This document shows positions 44,158 through 53,880 of a stretch of 64,000 nt of DNA, in pieces. The stretch's first letter is position 1; each line of letters starts with the position of its first letter. Origin of the DNA: Myxococcaceae bacterium JPH2 (GTDB taxonomy: Bacteria > Myxococcota > Myxococcia > Myxococcales > Myxococcaceae); assembly GCA_016458225.1 (NCBI GenBank), contig JAEMGR010000001.1, positions 496,001 through 560,000 on the forward strand. Direction: 5' to 3'. The position numbers were made by a program, and so were the translations under genes. The notes beneath the pieces are model-generated. The model was not told where the DNA came from and ran no database searches. It saw only the letters and a program-made list of their open reading frames with translations.

Positions 44158-45015
44158 GTGCCCGCACCCTTCGAGTCCCGGACCCTCGCCGCCGAGGGCC
44201 TCTCCTTGCACCTTCGCCAGCGCCACGCGGTGGGCTCGCCCGCCGTGCTGTTCCTGCACGGCTGGCTGGACCACTCGCACAGCTTTGATCCGCTGCTGGA
44301 ATACCTGCCCGCCCACTGGCACGTGGGCCTGCTGGACTTCCGCGGCATGGGGCGCAGCGGACACGCGCCGCTCGGCGCCTCCTATCAGTTCGGGGACCAC
44401 CTGCTGGACGTGGAGGCCGCGCTGGATGGGCTGGGCCTGGAGTCCGCGCACCTCGTGGGCCACTCGCTGGGCGGCATCGTCGCGCTGGCCTATGCCGCCG
44501 CGCGCCCCGCCCGCGTGAAGTCCGTCTCCCTCATCGAGAGCCTCGGTCCGAGGGGAGGTCCCGCCGAGGGCGCGGTGGGTCGCCTGCGCGGCTTCCTGGA
44601 GGACTCGCGCCGGCCGCCCAACCGCAAGCGCTACCCCACGGTGGAGGCCGCCGCCGCGCGCCTGCGAGAGAACACGCCGTCCCTGCCCGAGTCCGCCGCT
44701 CTCCTGCTCGCTCGCCACGGCACCCAGCCGCACCCCGAAGGTGGACTGACCTTCACGTTCGATCCTCGCCAGCGCCGCCGCTTCGGCCACGGCTTCGACG
44801 AGGCGCAATGGCTGGCCATCGAGGCCACCGTCACCTGCCCCGTGCAGCTCATCCGAGGCAGCGAGGGACTCCTGCCCGACTCCTCCTGGCTCCACTCGCG
44901 CATGGCGGCGCTGAGCACGTTGGCGCAGCCGCCGCTCGTGCTGCCAGGCGGCCATCACGTCCACATGGAGCAGCCCGAGGCCACCGCCCGCGCGCTGGCC
45001 GCCTTCATCGCCTGA
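44158..45015 (+). CDS. alpha/beta-hydrolase
   Basis: The 285-residue protein has the classic alpha/beta-hydrolase order: oxyanion segment FLHGWLDHS, DFRGMGRSG, the nucleophile elbow G-H-S103-L-G-G and a C-terminal GGHHVHMEQP with the catalytic histidine. It belongs to the serine esterase/lipase type; the substrate is unknown. The GTG at 44158 follows GAGGAG and starts PAPFESRTL. It lies 43 nt after the small protein gene. Confidence 0.92.
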   Translation: MPAPFESRTLAAEGLSLHLRQRHAVGSPAVLFLHGWLDHSHSFDPLLEYLPAHWHVGLLDFRGMGRSGHAPLGASYQFGDHLLDVEAALDGLGLESAHLVGHSLGGIVALAYAAARPARVKSVSLIESLGPRGGPAEGAVGRLRGFLEDSRRPPNRKRYPTVEAAAARLRENTPSLPESAALLLARHGTQPHPEGGLTFTFDPRQRRRFGHGFDEAQWLAIEATVTCPVQLIRGSEGLLPDSSWLHSRMAALSTLAQPPLVLPGGHHVHMEQPEATARALAAFIA

Positions 45016-45225
45016 CGCCGGGAAACAAGCCCACGGGAAAACCTTTCCCCGAGGGGACATCCCGCTTCCCTCCATCGCCTGGACAACCGCGGCGCGCCCT
45101 CAAGCTCCTGATTTCTGGACGCCGCGTCAGCGCGCGCGCGTTGGTACGCGAATTGATTGGGGTGGGATGAGCTGACGCGACCTGAGCATCCGTGTGTGTG
45201 TTGGGACAAGGGTGGGGAGCGGACG
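45016..45225. other. intergenic leader before the HYDIN-like gene
   Basis: This gap of about 210 bp holds no gene I can support. A short dyad GGGAAAACCTTTCCC is present, and CGTCAGC / GCTGACG pair over a long spacer at about 45125-45177, but neither is convincing as a regulatory element. Confidence 0.4.
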
Positions 45226-48219
45226 ATGACGATGGGCGTGAGGGGGCGGGCCCTGTTGGTGGCGGCCCTGGCGCTGGGAGGGATGGCGTGTCACGACAAC
45301 GCGCGGATCCGCTCGGTCCAGGCGACCGCCGTGCTCGACACAGACGCCATCGACTTCGGTGACGTCCCAGTGGGCGAGTGGCGAGAGAAGCAGGTGCGCA
45401 TCCGCAATGTCGGTTACGTGCCCTTCTTCGCCATCGACGCGCTGGGGCTGGCAGGCAACCCGTCGTACCAGGTGGAGCTGGTCAACGGCAGCGGCCGGGT
45501 GATGCCCGGCGAGTCTCACATCGTCCAGGTGCGCTTCCATCCCCTGAGCGAGGGGCTGCAGGAGGAAATGCTGCATGTGTCCACGGACGCCAACGTGGGC
45601 ACCACGCAGCAAGTGGAGGTGCATGGCCAGGGCACGCCCACGAACATCGGATTGGAGCCGGCCGACCTCGACTTCCAGACGTTGGAGGTGGAGAGCGACC
45701 GCACGCTCGACGTCACCATCACCAACCCGGTGGACCTGCCCCTCACCTTGACGGTGCGCGGCGACGTGCCCGACCCCTTCAGTCCAGACACCGTCACCAT
45801 CCCGCCGCACGCCACCGTGAAGGTGAACACCACCTATGCACCGCATGCGCTGGGGACCATGGGCGCGCGGCTGGAGGTGACGTCCTGCGGGACGTGCACG
45901 CCCTCGAAGGTGGGGCTGACCGGCAACTCGGTGCCCAGCGCGTTCGTGTTCGACCCGGCCCCCGTGCCGTTCGATCAAATCCCGGTGCATGAGCGCACCG
46001 AGTCCTTCACCCAGGCGCGCAACGTGACCTGGCGCCCCGTCATCATCTCCAGCCTGGCCACCAGCGACCGCGCCTTCGTGGCGCTGTCCAAACCCGACGG
46101 CGTCACCGTGCAGCCCGGTGAGGTCGTGCAGATGCGCATGGAGTTCGCGGCGCGCTACTCGGGCCCCAACGTCGGGGACCTGACGGTGCACTACGAATCC
46201 GACAAGCCGCGCGAATCCAAGGTCGTGCTCGACGCGCGCGGCGGTCGGCCCACCCTGGCGGTGGCGCCGGTGGTGATGGACTTCGGCGAGCTGCCGGTGG
46301 GCGGCAAGCTGGAGAAGATCCTCCGCATCACCAACGCGGGCAGCAACGGCGCGCTGAAGCTGCTCGGCGTGCGCGCCGAGGGTGACGCGCCTCAGTTCAG
46401 CGTGGACGTGCCCATGCGCGGCGCCCAGGGCTACCCGTGGAAGGCCGGCGCCTGGCCCGCGCTCCAAGCCGACGCGCTGCCCATCAATCCCGGCGACGAC
46501 GCCCTGGAGCTGAAGGTCTACTTCGAGCCGCGCGCGGAGGGCTCCTGGTCCGCCACGCTGGTTGTGCAATCGGATGACCTGTTCAACCCCGAGCGCGCCA
46601 TCACGCTCACGGGGCGGGCGCGCGCCAGCGGCCCCTGCGTCTACGAGCTCTTGCCCCAGCCCAGCCTGGACTTCGGCAACGTGGTGCCGGGCATGGGCGC
46701 GGTGCTGGGCTTCTACTTCCACAACCCCGGCGGCGCCGAGTGCGCCGTCAAGGACATCCACATCTCCAAGGACGCGGGCGGCGCCTTCTTCATGCCGGGC
46801 GGACCGCTCACGGGCGGGGTGGTCCTCTACGACACGGCCTTCAGCGCCATGGTGGCCTTCAAGCCGCTCACGGCCGGCGTCTATGAGGGCGAGCTGCGGA
46901 TGACGGTGAACAATCCCAACTACCCCACCGTGACGCTGCCCTTGCGCGGCCAGTCCATGAAGAGCTGCCTCGTCGCCGCGCCCGCGTTCGTGGACTTCGG
47001 CGCCATCCGCTTCGACTGCGCCGCCACGCCGCGCACCACGCTCGTGTCCAACCAATGTGGCGAGCCCGTCACGGTGGCCAGCGCCGAGATTGGCAACGGC
47101 ACCAGCACCCAGTTCTCGCTGCTCAAGCCCTTCACCACGCCGCGCGTCCTCAAGCCCGGCGAGGGCTTCGAGCTGGAGGTGGGCTACGAGCGGCGAATCC
47201 TCGGCCAGCACTTCAGCCCGCTCTACCTCCACACCGACACCGAGCCCACGCCCTTCCTCATCCCGCTCCAAGCGGAGACCAACCACGAGGGGCTCCAGGT
47301 GGACCACTACACCCAGGGCGCCACCAGCCAGCTCGACGTGCTCTTCGTCGTCTCCAACACCACCACCATGGAGCCGTACCAACAGCGCCTGCGCGACGCC
47401 ATCCCGGGATGGCTGGAGCGCGCGCGCCAGCAGAACGTGGACGTGCGCGTGGGCGTCACCAGCACGGGGCTCGTGCCGCGCGGTCCCGCGTGCGGCGGCG
47501 GCGCGAACGGAGGCGAGGCGGGCCGCTTGATTCCCGTGGACAACAGCCGTCCGCGCGTGGCCTCCAGCACCAACCCCAACGCCGCGGCCATCATCCAGGC
47601 AAACCTGGACGTGGGCCTGTGCCACAACCTGGTGCAGGGCCTGGAGACGATGCGCCAGGCCCTGTCCGCCCCCCTGGCCGAGCAGGTGGATGATCCGCGC
47701 ACGCCCCAGCCCGATGACGGCAACTGGGGCTTCTTCCGCACCGCGGCCCGGCTCGCGGTGGTGGTGCTGGCGGACGAGGATGACCACTCGGGCTTCGCGC
47801 CGGACAGCTACGTGCAGTTCCTCCAGTCCCTCAAGGGCACGGGCAGCATGCACCGCAGCCAGCTCCACGGGTGGGTGCCGCTCGACGGGCGCTGCACCAC
47901 GGCGGGCGGCGTGGCCCACCGCTTCATGTCCGTGGCCCAGGGCACCGGCGGCGAGCTGGCCTCCATCTGCGACGACGACTACCGCGTGCTGTTGGATCCG
48001 CTCATCACCCGCGCCGGCGACCCCGACACGGACTTCCCGCTCAGCGCCTCGCCCACCGGCATCGCGGAGATGACGGTGCGCGTGCAGGGGCAGGAAGTGC
48101 CCGCCGAGATGTGGACTTACGACGCGAAGCGCAACGCCATCCACTTCCACCCGGGGGACACGCCCCGGGCCGGCCAGTCCGTGGAGATCTCCTACCGGAG
48201 CACCTGCAAGGCGCCGTGA
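45226..48219 (+). CDS. HYDIN/ASPM-type Ig-repeat lipoprotein with degenerate vWA-like C-terminus
   Basis: The 997-residue lipoprotein (lipobox GMAC, C22) has about six tandem beta-sandwich repeats of roughly 100 residues, each starting with a DFG-type strand (IDFGDVPVG, LDFQTLEVE, MDFGELPVG, LDFGNVVPG, VDFGAIRFD), as in choice-of-anchor D proteins. From about residue 700 a vWA-like Rossmann domain begins LFVVSNTTTM, where the usual D-x-S-x-S metal motif is replaced. A CGGGANGG loop and VVVLADEDDHSG follow. Such proteins are often surface scaffolds. ATG at 45226 (or 45232). A Ser/Thr kinase gene follows 67 bp later. Confidence 0.87.
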   Translation: MTMGVRGRALLVAALALGGMACHDNARIRSVQATAVLDTDAIDFGDVPVGEWREKQVRIRNVGYVPFFAIDALGLAGNPSYQVELVNGSGRVMPGESHIVQVRFHPLSEGLQEEMLHVSTDANVGTTQQVEVHGQGTPTNIGLEPADLDFQTLEVESDRTLDVTITNPVDLPLTLTVRGDVPDPFSPDTVTIPPHATVKVNTTYAPHALGTMGARLEVTSCGTCTPSKVGLTGNSVPSAFVFDPAPVPFDQIPVHERTESFTQARNVTWRPVIISSLATSDRAFVALSKPDGVTVQPGEVVQMRMEFAARYSGPNVGDLTVHYESDKPRESKVVLDARGGRPTLAVAPVVMDFGELPVGGKLEKILRITNAGSNGALKLLGVRAEGDAPQFSVDVPMRGAQGYPWKAGAWPALQADALPINPGDDALELKVYFEPRAEGSWSATLVVQSDDLFNPERAITLTGRARASGPCVYELLPQPSLDFGNVVPGMGAVLGFYFHNPGGAECAVKDIHISKDAGGAFFMPGGPLTGGVVLYDTAFSAMVAFKPLTAGVYEGELRMTVNNPNYPTVTLPLRGQSMKSCLVAAPAFVDFGAIRFDCAATPRTTLVSNQCGEPVTVASAEIGNGTSTQFSLLKPFTTPRVLKPGEGFELEVGYERRILGQHFSPLYLHTDTEPTPFLIPLQAETNHEGLQVDHYTQGATSQLDVLFVVSNTTTMEPYQQRLRDAIPGWLERARQQNVDVRVGVTSTGLVPRGPACGGGANGGEAGRLIPVDNSRPRVASSTNPNAAAIIQANLDVGLCHNLVQGLETMRQALSAPLAEQVDDPRTPQPDDGNWGFFRTAARLAVVVLADEDDHSGFAPDSYVQFLQSLKGTGSMHRSQLHGWVPLDGRCTTAGGVAHRFMSVAQGTGGELASICDDDYRVLLDPLITRAGDPDTDFPLSASPTGIAEMTVRVQGQEVPAEMWTYDAKRNAIHFHPGDTPRAGQSVEISYRSTCKAP

Positions 48220-48286
48220 GCTCGGCACAAAAGGCCGATCGAAGGCTTCCGCCCTCGGGCCCGGCGCGGCTAGTCTGCGGGTCGAA

Positions 48287-49432
48287 GTGGAAACGTTCGG
48301 GCGCTACGAGCTGCTGCGCAAGCTGGCCATCGGTGGCATGGGAGCCGTTTATCTGGCCCGCCAGAAGGGGCCCGTCGGATTCCAGAAGCTCCTCGTGGTG
48401 AAGCGGCTGCTGCCGCACCTGTCCGAGGACGACGAGTTCCTCGACATGTTCCTGGACGAGGCGCGCATCGCCGCGCTCCTCAACCATCCCAACATCGCGC
48501 AGATCTACGAGCTGGGCGACGTGGATGGGCAGTACTACATCGCCATGGAGTACGTGCAGGGCGAGGCGCTCGGCACGCTGATGACCCGGGCCTCGCATCG
48601 CCAGGGCGGCATGCCGCTGGGGCTCAAGTGCCGCGTCATCGCCGAGGCGGCCGCCGGGCTCGACGCCGCGCACAACGCGCGCAGCCCCTCGGGCCGCAAG
48701 CTCGCGCTCATCCACCGGGACGTGTCGCCGCAGAACGTGCTGGTGGGCTTCAACGGCGGCGTGAAGCTCATCGACTTCGGCGTGGCCAAGGCCTCCGGCA
48801 AGCTGTCCCAGACGGTGGTGGGCACCATCAAGGGCAAGCACGCGTACATGTCCCCGGAGCAGGCGCGCGGCGAGCCGCTGGACTGCCGCTCCGACGTGTT
48901 CGGCCTGGGCACCGTGTTCTACGAGCTGCTCACCGGCATGCGCCTGTTCAAGCGCGCGGACGAGATGTCCACGCTCAAGGCCGTGGTGAGCGCGAAGATC
49001 CAGCCCCCTTCCGAGCTGCTGCCGGACATCCCCAAGGGCCTGGACGCCATCGTCTTCAAGGCCCTGGCCCGCAAGCGCGACGAGCGCTACGCCACCGCCG
49101 GCGAGCTGCAGCTGGCCCTCGAGGAGTTCCTCCTCCAGGAGAAGCTGCACGCCACCACCGCGCACCTGGCCGCCTTCATGCGCGAGCTGTACGCGACCGA
49201 GCTGGAGGAGGACCGGTTCGCCACCGAGCCCACCGTCATCCACTACGAGCCGCGCCTCGCGGCCAAGGCGCAAGCCGCCGCGGCCCCACCGCCCGCGAAG
49301 CCCGCCGCCGCGGCCGCCACCAAGTCGGCGCCCAAGGCGCGCGCCCTGCCCAAGCCCGCCAAGAGCGCGGACGACGGCGCCACCCCGGTGAAGCGTCCCG
49401 CGAAGCTCGGCCCTTCGGAACCCGACAAGTAG
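48287..49432 (+). CDS. Hanks-type serine/threonine protein kinase
   Basis: The 381-residue protein has a complete kinase domain: glycine loop AIGGMGAVY, lysine K39 in VVKR, catalytic loop IHRDVSPQN, IDFGVAK, MSPEQ and the conserved R near KRDERYAT. From residue 290 onward it is helical, and the last 70 residues are Ala/Pro/Lys-rich and disordered. There is no transmembrane helix, so it is cytoplasmic, unlike many myxobacterial kinases. A GTG start begins ETFGRYELL. It follows the HYDIN-like gene by 67 bp and converges with the PhnD-like gene 10 bp away. Confidence 0.95.
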   Translation: METFGRYELLRKLAIGGMGAVYLARQKGPVGFQKLLVVKRLLPHLSEDDEFLDMFLDEARIAALLNHPNIAQIYELGDVDGQYYIAMEYVQGEALGTLMTRASHRQGGMPLGLKCRVIAEAAAGLDAAHNARSPSGRKLALIHRDVSPQNVLVGFNGGVKLIDFGVAKASGKLSQTVVGTIKGKHAYMSPEQARGEPLDCRSDVFGLGTVFYELLTGMRLFKRADEMSTLKAVVSAKIQPPSELLPDIPKGLDAIVFKALARKRDERYATAGELQLALEEFLLQEKLHATTAHLAAFMRELYATELEEDRFATEPTVIHYEPRLAAKAQAAAAPPPAKPAAAAATKSAPKARALPKPAKSADDGATPVKRPAKLGPSEPDK

Positions 49433-49442
49433 GGCGCGGCCC

Positions 49443-50267
49443 TTAGAGACTCGCGAGCGCCACGCGGTACAGCGCGCGGTAGCCCATGCGCGGCGCGACC
49501 TCGAAGCGCTCCGCGTTGAAGATGTCGCGCAAGAGCGCCTGACCGTCCGGCGCGGCCTGAAGCCCCAGCAGCGCGGACTCGAGCGTCGTCACCAGCTGCG
49601 GCGCCAGGCCCATGGCCACCGGCACCCCGTCATTGGGCGCCTCGTCGGTGTAGGCGATGAGCTCGAAGCGAGCGCCCGCGCCCGGACCCAGCACGTCCTC
49701 CACGCCCGTGGCGAAGGTGAGACCCGTGGAGGCAGGGGGACAGAAGATGCTCGTCACGTCCGCCTTGCCCTCGAGCACCGCCTCCAGCGCGCCCCGGTAC
49801 GAGCCCGTGAAGTGCTGCGCCGCGAAGGCCCGCGCGGGCTCCAGGCCCTGCGTCTTCAAGTAGGCCGTGGGCAGGAGGTAGCCGCCCACCGCGTCCCGGT
49901 CCACCCAGGCCGCGTTCGTCCCCTTGAGGCGCTCCACCGAGAGGCCCGCGCCCGCCCGGCACACCAGCGCGGAGCGGTAGCTGGACATGCCCCGGCGCAC
50001 CCCGCGCACCAGCACCCGCACGCCCATGGCCTCCATGCGCGCGCACACGAACGGAGGCGCCCAGGCCGCGTCCGCCCGCCCGGACAACAGGTCCTTGGCG
50101 AGCGTCTCGTAGCTGGGCGCCATCGAGACCTCGACCAGCTTTCCCAGCGCCCGCTGGAGAAAGGCGGAGAGCCGCTCGGCGCGCTCCCTCGCCATCTCAC
50201 TGCCCAGCGAGGGCGGCAGCCCGAAACGAAAGGAGTGACGCGACGTGGGGGGAACGTGCACGGTCAT
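49443..50267 (-). CDS. PhnD/SsuA-type substrate-binding protein without signal peptide
   Basis: The 274-residue protein has the periplasmic-binding fold of the PhnD/phosphonate family: FRFGLPPSLG, YETLAKDLLSGRADAAWAPP, SYRSALVCR, GGYLLPTAYL and GSYRGALEAVLEGKADVTS. It starts MTVHVPPTSR and has no signal peptide or lipobox, and no ABC permease or ATPase lies near, so it is unlikely to be a transporter part. A cytoplasmic sensor or enzyme is more likely. It follows the TerB-like gene by 11 nt in the ttcA operon. Confidence 0.85.
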   Translation of the reverse strand: MTVHVPPTSRHSFRFGLPPSLGSEMARERAERLSAFLQRALGKLVEVSMAPSYETLAKDLLSGRADAAWAPPFVCARMEAMGVRVLVRGVRRGMSSYRSALVCRAGAGLSVERLKGTNAAWVDRDAVGGYLLPTAYLKTQGLEPARAFAAQHFTGSYRGALEAVLEGKADVTSIFCPPASTGLTFATGVEDVLGPGAGARFELIAYTDEAPNDGVPVAMGLAPQLVTTLESALLGLQAAPDGQALLRDIFNAERFEVAPRMGYRALYRVALASL

Positions 50268-50278
50268 GTAGACCCTGC

Positions 50279-51085
50279 TTACCCCTCCCAGCCCAGGCGC
50301 GCCACTTCGTCATCGGCGAGCCCGAAGGTCGCCTGGAGCAAATCGAGGATTTTCTGCTCCGCCGTGCTCGTGCGACCCGACGCGTGGGCAATCTTCGTGG
50401 CCAGCCGGAAGGCCTTCACCCGCTGCGCGTGGGTGGAGAGTCCCTGCGACAGCACGTGCAGCCGGTGCGGCAGGCCCTCCGCCGAGAGCGCCACCACGGC
50501 CTCGCTGACGAAGCCCTGCGCGCGCTCCGGGCTGACGTTCTGGAAGAGCGGATCCGCCGCGAAGCTCTCCACCATCGAGCGCGCCTCGGCCTCCTTCAGC
50601 TGGCCGTCCGCGGCGAGCACCAGCACCATCACCTCGGCGTAGAGGCGCTCCAGCGGCTCCCCCAGCGCCTCGGCCAGGCTGCCGCCCTGCTCGATGACGT
50701 CGATGATCTGCGCGACCTCGTCCTCGGAGATGCCGAGCGCGGCCTGGAACGTCTTCAGGAGGCCCAGCTCGTCGCGGGTGGCGCGCTGATCCGCCAGCGC
50801 CACGGCCGCCGCCAGCCCGAAGGCCAGCATCCGGTTGCGGTGGTCCGGCAGGCGCTTGCGCAGCGACGCCAGCACCGTCTCCAGGTTCTTGGCCTGGGCC
50901 AGCCGCTGCGCGCTGGACTCCACCAGCTGGTTCAGCTCCTCGGGCCGGGTGCCCTCGAACTCGGGGCGCTCCAGCACCCGGGCCAGCAACGTCTGGAGCT
51001 CGCGCTGCGACACCCGACCGTCGGCCATGGCCGCCAGCAGCATCACCTCCACCAGCGCGGCGTTGCGCTCCCTGCGCGCACTCAT
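50279..51085 (-). CDS. TerB-like protein with two tandem TerB domains
   Basis: The 268-residue all-helical protein has two similar halves: the first includes [16 protein letters not shown] and [18 protein letters not shown]; the second [15 protein letters not shown] and [18 protein letters not shown]. The acidic D-G-x-V-x-x-x-E motifs are those of TerB/DjlA-like domains that bind metal. Ter-linked proteins take part in stress or phage response in other bacteria; the role here is unknown. The ATG at 51085 overlaps the ttcA stop as ATGA; an ATG at 51103 is an alternative. Confidence 0.82.
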   Translation of the reverse strand: MSARRERNAALVEVMLLAAMADGRVSQRELQTLLARVLERPEFEGTRPEELNQLVESSAQRLAQAKNLETVLASLRKRLPDHRNRMLAFGLAAAVALADQRATRDELGLLKTFQAALGISEDEVAQIIDVIEQGGSLAEALGEPLERLYAEVMVLVLAADGQLKEAEARSMVESFAADPLFQNVSPERAQGFVSEAVVALSAEGLPHRLHVLSQGLSTHAQRVKAFRLATKIAHASGRTSTAEQKILDLLQATFGLADDEVARLGWEG

Positions 51086-51918
51086 TGCCTGCTCTCGAGC
51101 CATGGACTGGCGCTCCCTTGCGTGTCGTCGGTTGGGGTGGGGGAATTCAGCGGATCCGGATTGAGCGTCTGGTCGAGCAGGTGCGTGGGGCGCACGTTGG
51201 ACATCGCGTTGAGCAGGCTCTGGCGCACGTTGGGAATCTCGCGCCCCAGGTCCTCCACCAGCTTCTGCATCCGCTTGCGCTGGAGGTTCTCCTGCGAGCC
51301 GCACAAGTCACAGGGGATGATGGGGAACTGCATCAGCTCCGCGAACTTGGCGATGTCCTTCTCCGGCGCCAGGCACAGCGGGCGGATGACCACGTTGCGC
51401 CCGTCGTCGCTGCGCAAGAGCGGCGGCATGGCCTTGAGGCTGCCCGCGAAGAACATGTTGAGCAGCATCGTGTGGATGAGGTCGTCCCGGTGGTGCCCCA
51501 GGGCAATCTTCGTGCAGCCCAGCTCCACCGCCGCCGTGTAGAGGATGCCCCGGCGCAGCCGGGAGCACACCGAGCACTGCGTCTTGCCCGGCGGCGTCTT
51601 CTCCAGGACGATGCTGTAGGTGTCCTCCTTCAGCATCTTGTAGGCGTAGCCCTCCTTCTGGAACCAGCCCTCCAGCTTGTCCGCCGGGAAGCCAGGGTGC
51701 CCCTGGTCCAGGTTGACGGCGAGCAAGTCGAACTTCACTGGCGCGCGCTGCTGCAGCTGTCGCAGCAGGTGAAGCATCGTGTAGGAGTCCTTGCCTCCGG
51801 ATACACCCACCATGATGCGGTCCCCCGCCTCGATGAGGCGGTAGTCCGCGATGGCTCGGCCCATGTGGCCAAGCAGACTCTTTTCCAGACGCTGGACGTC
51901 ATTCATCGGCGCGGCCAT
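51082..51918 (-). CDS. ttcA: tRNA 2-thiocytidine synthetase
   Basis: TtcA thiolates cytidine 32 of certain tRNAs with an Fe-S cluster and ATP. The PP-loop SGGKDS is at about residues 41-46. The two cysteine pairs are CSVC and CDLCG, and the segment [17 protein letters not shown] is the family signature. Length, about 278 residues, is typical. The exact start is unclear: ATG 51918, ATG 51906 and GTG 51927 are all in frame and none has a strong ribosome-binding site. It leads an operon with the TerB-like and PhnD-like genes, unusual for this enzyme. Confidence 0.93.
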   Translation of the reverse strand: MAAPMNDVQRLEKSLLGHMGRAIADYRLIEAGDRIMVGVSGGKDSYTMLHLLRQLQQRAPVKFDLLAVNLDQGHPGFPADKLEGWFQKEGYAYKMLKEDTYSIVLEKTPPGKTQCSVCSRLRRGILYTAAVELGCTKIALGHHRDDLIHTMLLNMFFAGSLKAMPPLLRSDDGRNVVIRPLCLAPEKDIAKFAELMQFPIIPCDLCGSQENLQRKRMQKLVEDLGREIPNVRQSLLNAMSNVRPTHLLDQTLNPDPLNSPTPTDDTQGSASPWLESRQ

Positions 51919-51983
51919 CCTAGCCACGGCCCGGGAAAAAACACGTCAATCAGGAGCGCCGGTCCGCTAGCCTGCCGAACGCG

Positions 51984-53153
51984 ATGCCAACCTTCCCGCA
52001 GGGTGCCTTGGACGTAGTGGATGCACCGGGGGCCCAGGCCGCCGTCCGTGCGCTGGAGGCCGCGCCCGAAGTCGCCGTGGACCTGGAGGCGGACTCGATG
52101 CACGCCTTCCGCGCCCGGCTGTGCTTCCTCCAGCTCGCCACCGATTCGGAAGTCTTCCTCCTGGACACGCTCCAGCCGGGCGTGGACGCCAGCCTGCTCG
52201 CCTCGCTGATGGCCGACCCGGCGCGCACCAAGTACTTCCACGCCGCGCAGGGGGACCTCCAGTTCCTCGCCGAGGTGGGCGTGCGGGTGCGCGGCCTCTT
52301 CGACACCCACCGCGCCGCGACGCTCTTGGGCTGGCCCAAGGTGGGGCTGGCGGACCTGGCGCGCGAGCGGCTGGGCGTGGAGCTGCCCAAGGAGCACCAG
52401 CAGTCGGACTTCTCGCTGCGCCCGCTGCCGCCCGGCATGCGCGACTACATCGCCAACGACGTGCGCTACCTCTGCGAGCTGGGCCGCCAGGTGCGAGAGG
52501 CCTGCCGCGAGGCGGACATCCTCGAAGAGGTGCTGCTCGACTGCACCCGCATGTGCGACGAGGCCGTGGCCCGGCCGGACGTGGGCGCGGACTTCAAGCC
52601 CAAGCTGCCGCGCTCGGGCCTGTCCACGGCGCAGCTCGCCCTGGCGAACGCCATCGCCCAGGCCCTGCACCGCAAGCGCCTGGAGTGGGCCGAGCAGGAC
52701 AACGTGCCCATGGGCCGCATGCTGTCCAACATGGCCGTGACGGACCTGGCGGTGAAGCCCCCCAGCAATCCGCGGGAGCTGGCGCGCGCCGCCGGCGTGC
52801 GAGGCGCCTTCGTGCGCGCCCACGGCGACGAGGTGCTCACCCTCATCCGCGAGCAGTTGGAGAAGGCGCGCCGAGGCGAGCTGGAGACCGACGCCGAGCC
52901 CCGCGGCCCGCGCGACCCCAATCGCCGCAAGCGCGAGGAGGCGCTCAAGGCGTTCCGCGTGGAGAAGGCGCTCGCGCGCAAGGTGACGCCCAGCGCGGTG
53001 CTCACCAATCCCCTGCTGGAGGCCCTGGCCGCGCGTCCGCCCGCAACGCTGGAGGAGCTGGCCACCCTGCCCTACCTGGGCGAGAAGCGGGTGCGCCTCT
53101 ACGGGCAGGAGCTGCTCGCGCTGCTGGCGCCCCTGCCCGTGCTGGGCGGCTGA
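51984..53153 (+). CDS. rnd: ribonuclease D
   Basis: RNase D trims tRNA 3' ends. The 389-residue protein has the DEDDy exonuclease core: D33 and E35 in AVDLEADSM, the second aspartate in FHAAQGDLQFL, and the Y-x3-D in YIANDVRYL. The C-terminus carries one or two HRDC-type helical domains (AQALHRKRLEWAE; TLEELATLPYLGEKR). Length fits the family. It is divergent from ttcA, 65 bp apart, and both act on tRNA. Confidence 0.94.
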   Translation: MPTFPQGALDVVDAPGAQAAVRALEAAPEVAVDLEADSMHAFRARLCFLQLATDSEVFLLDTLQPGVDASLLASLMADPARTKYFHAAQGDLQFLAEVGVRVRGLFDTHRAATLLGWPKVGLADLARERLGVELPKEHQQSDFSLRPLPPGMRDYIANDVRYLCELGRQVREACREADILEEVLLDCTRMCDEAVARPDVGADFKPKLPRSGLSTAQLALANAIAQALHRKRLEWAEQDNVPMGRMLSNMAVTDLAVKPPSNPRELARAAGVRGAFVRAHGDEVLTLIREQLEKARRGELETDAEPRGPRDPNRRKREEALKAFRVEKALARKVTPSAVLTNPLLEALAARPPATLEELATLPYLGEKRVRLYGQELLALLAPLPVLGG

Positions 53154-53157
53154 AGCC

Positions 53158-53799
53158 TCAGCGCTTGCGCGCCAGCAACATGCCGTCGCGCACGGTGAGC
53201 ATCACCTTCTCCACGCGCGGATCCGCGGCCACCTTCTGGTTGAAGGCGACGATGGCGTGGTCCTGCGCGGACTCCGGCTGGAGGACCCGGCCGCTCCACA
53301 GCACGTTGTCCGCCACCACCAGTCCGCCGGGGCGCAACAGCGGCAGCACCGCGTCGTAGTACGCGGCGTAGTTGCCCTTGTCCGCGTCGATGAAGGCCAG
53401 GTCGAACGGGCCCTTCAGCGTGGCCAGCGTCTCCAGCGCGGGCCCGAGCCGCAGGTGGACCTTGTGCCCATGCGGGCTCCTCGCGAAGAAGCGCCGGGCC
53501 ACCTCCGCCACGCTCGGGTTGAGGTCGCAGGTGATGAGCTCCCCGTCCGCCGGGAGCGCCTCGGCCATGCACAGCGCCGAGTAGCCCGTGAAGGTGCCGA
53601 GCTCCAGCACCCGCCGCGCCTGGAGCAGGGCCACCAGGAGGCGCAGGAAGGTGCCTTCCATACGTCCCACCTGCATGTGCGGCGACGCGACCTCGGCGTA
53701 CGTCAGCTCGCGCAGCTCCTCCAGCAGCGGGGAGACGTGCTCGGTATGGGCTTCCGCGTAGGCCTCGATGTCTGGGGGGACAAGCGTGAGCTGTGCCAT
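53158..53799 (-). CDS. class I SAM-dependent O-methyltransferase (CCoAOMT-like)
   Basis: The 213-residue protein follows the catechol/caffeoyl-CoA O-methyltransferase pattern: MQVGRMEGTFLRLL, the SAM motif VLELGTFTGYSAL, the metal-binding FIDADKGNY, and GGLVVADNVLW. The metal site and length suggest a Mg-dependent O-methyltransferase. The substrate is unknown. The ATG at 53799 is used; a GTG 6 nt upstream is also possible. It converges with rnd at a gap of 4 bp. Confidence 0.93.
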   Translation of the reverse strand: MAQLTLVPPDIEAYAEAHTEHVSPLLEELRELTYAEVASPHMQVGRMEGTFLRLLVALLQARRVLELGTFTGYSALCMAEALPADGELITCDLNPSVAEVARRFFARSPHGHKVHLRLGPALETLATLKGPFDLAFIDADKGNYAAYYDAVLPLLRPGGLVVADNVLWSGRVLQPESAQDHAIVAFNQKVAADPRVEKVMLTVRDGMLLARKR

Positions 53800-53880
53800 G
53801 GCCACCGTTTAACACGCGCCTCACTTCGGGTTGCCGCGCGCGCGCGCGGCCCTACCGTTGTGTCCACTGGTGGGAGGTGC

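Noticed and set aside
45127-48228. 1033-codon open frame on the minus strand
   Set aside because: It is the antisense shadow of the HYDIN-like gene. It is rich in Arg, His and Ala without any domain, as expected for high-GC antisense frames.
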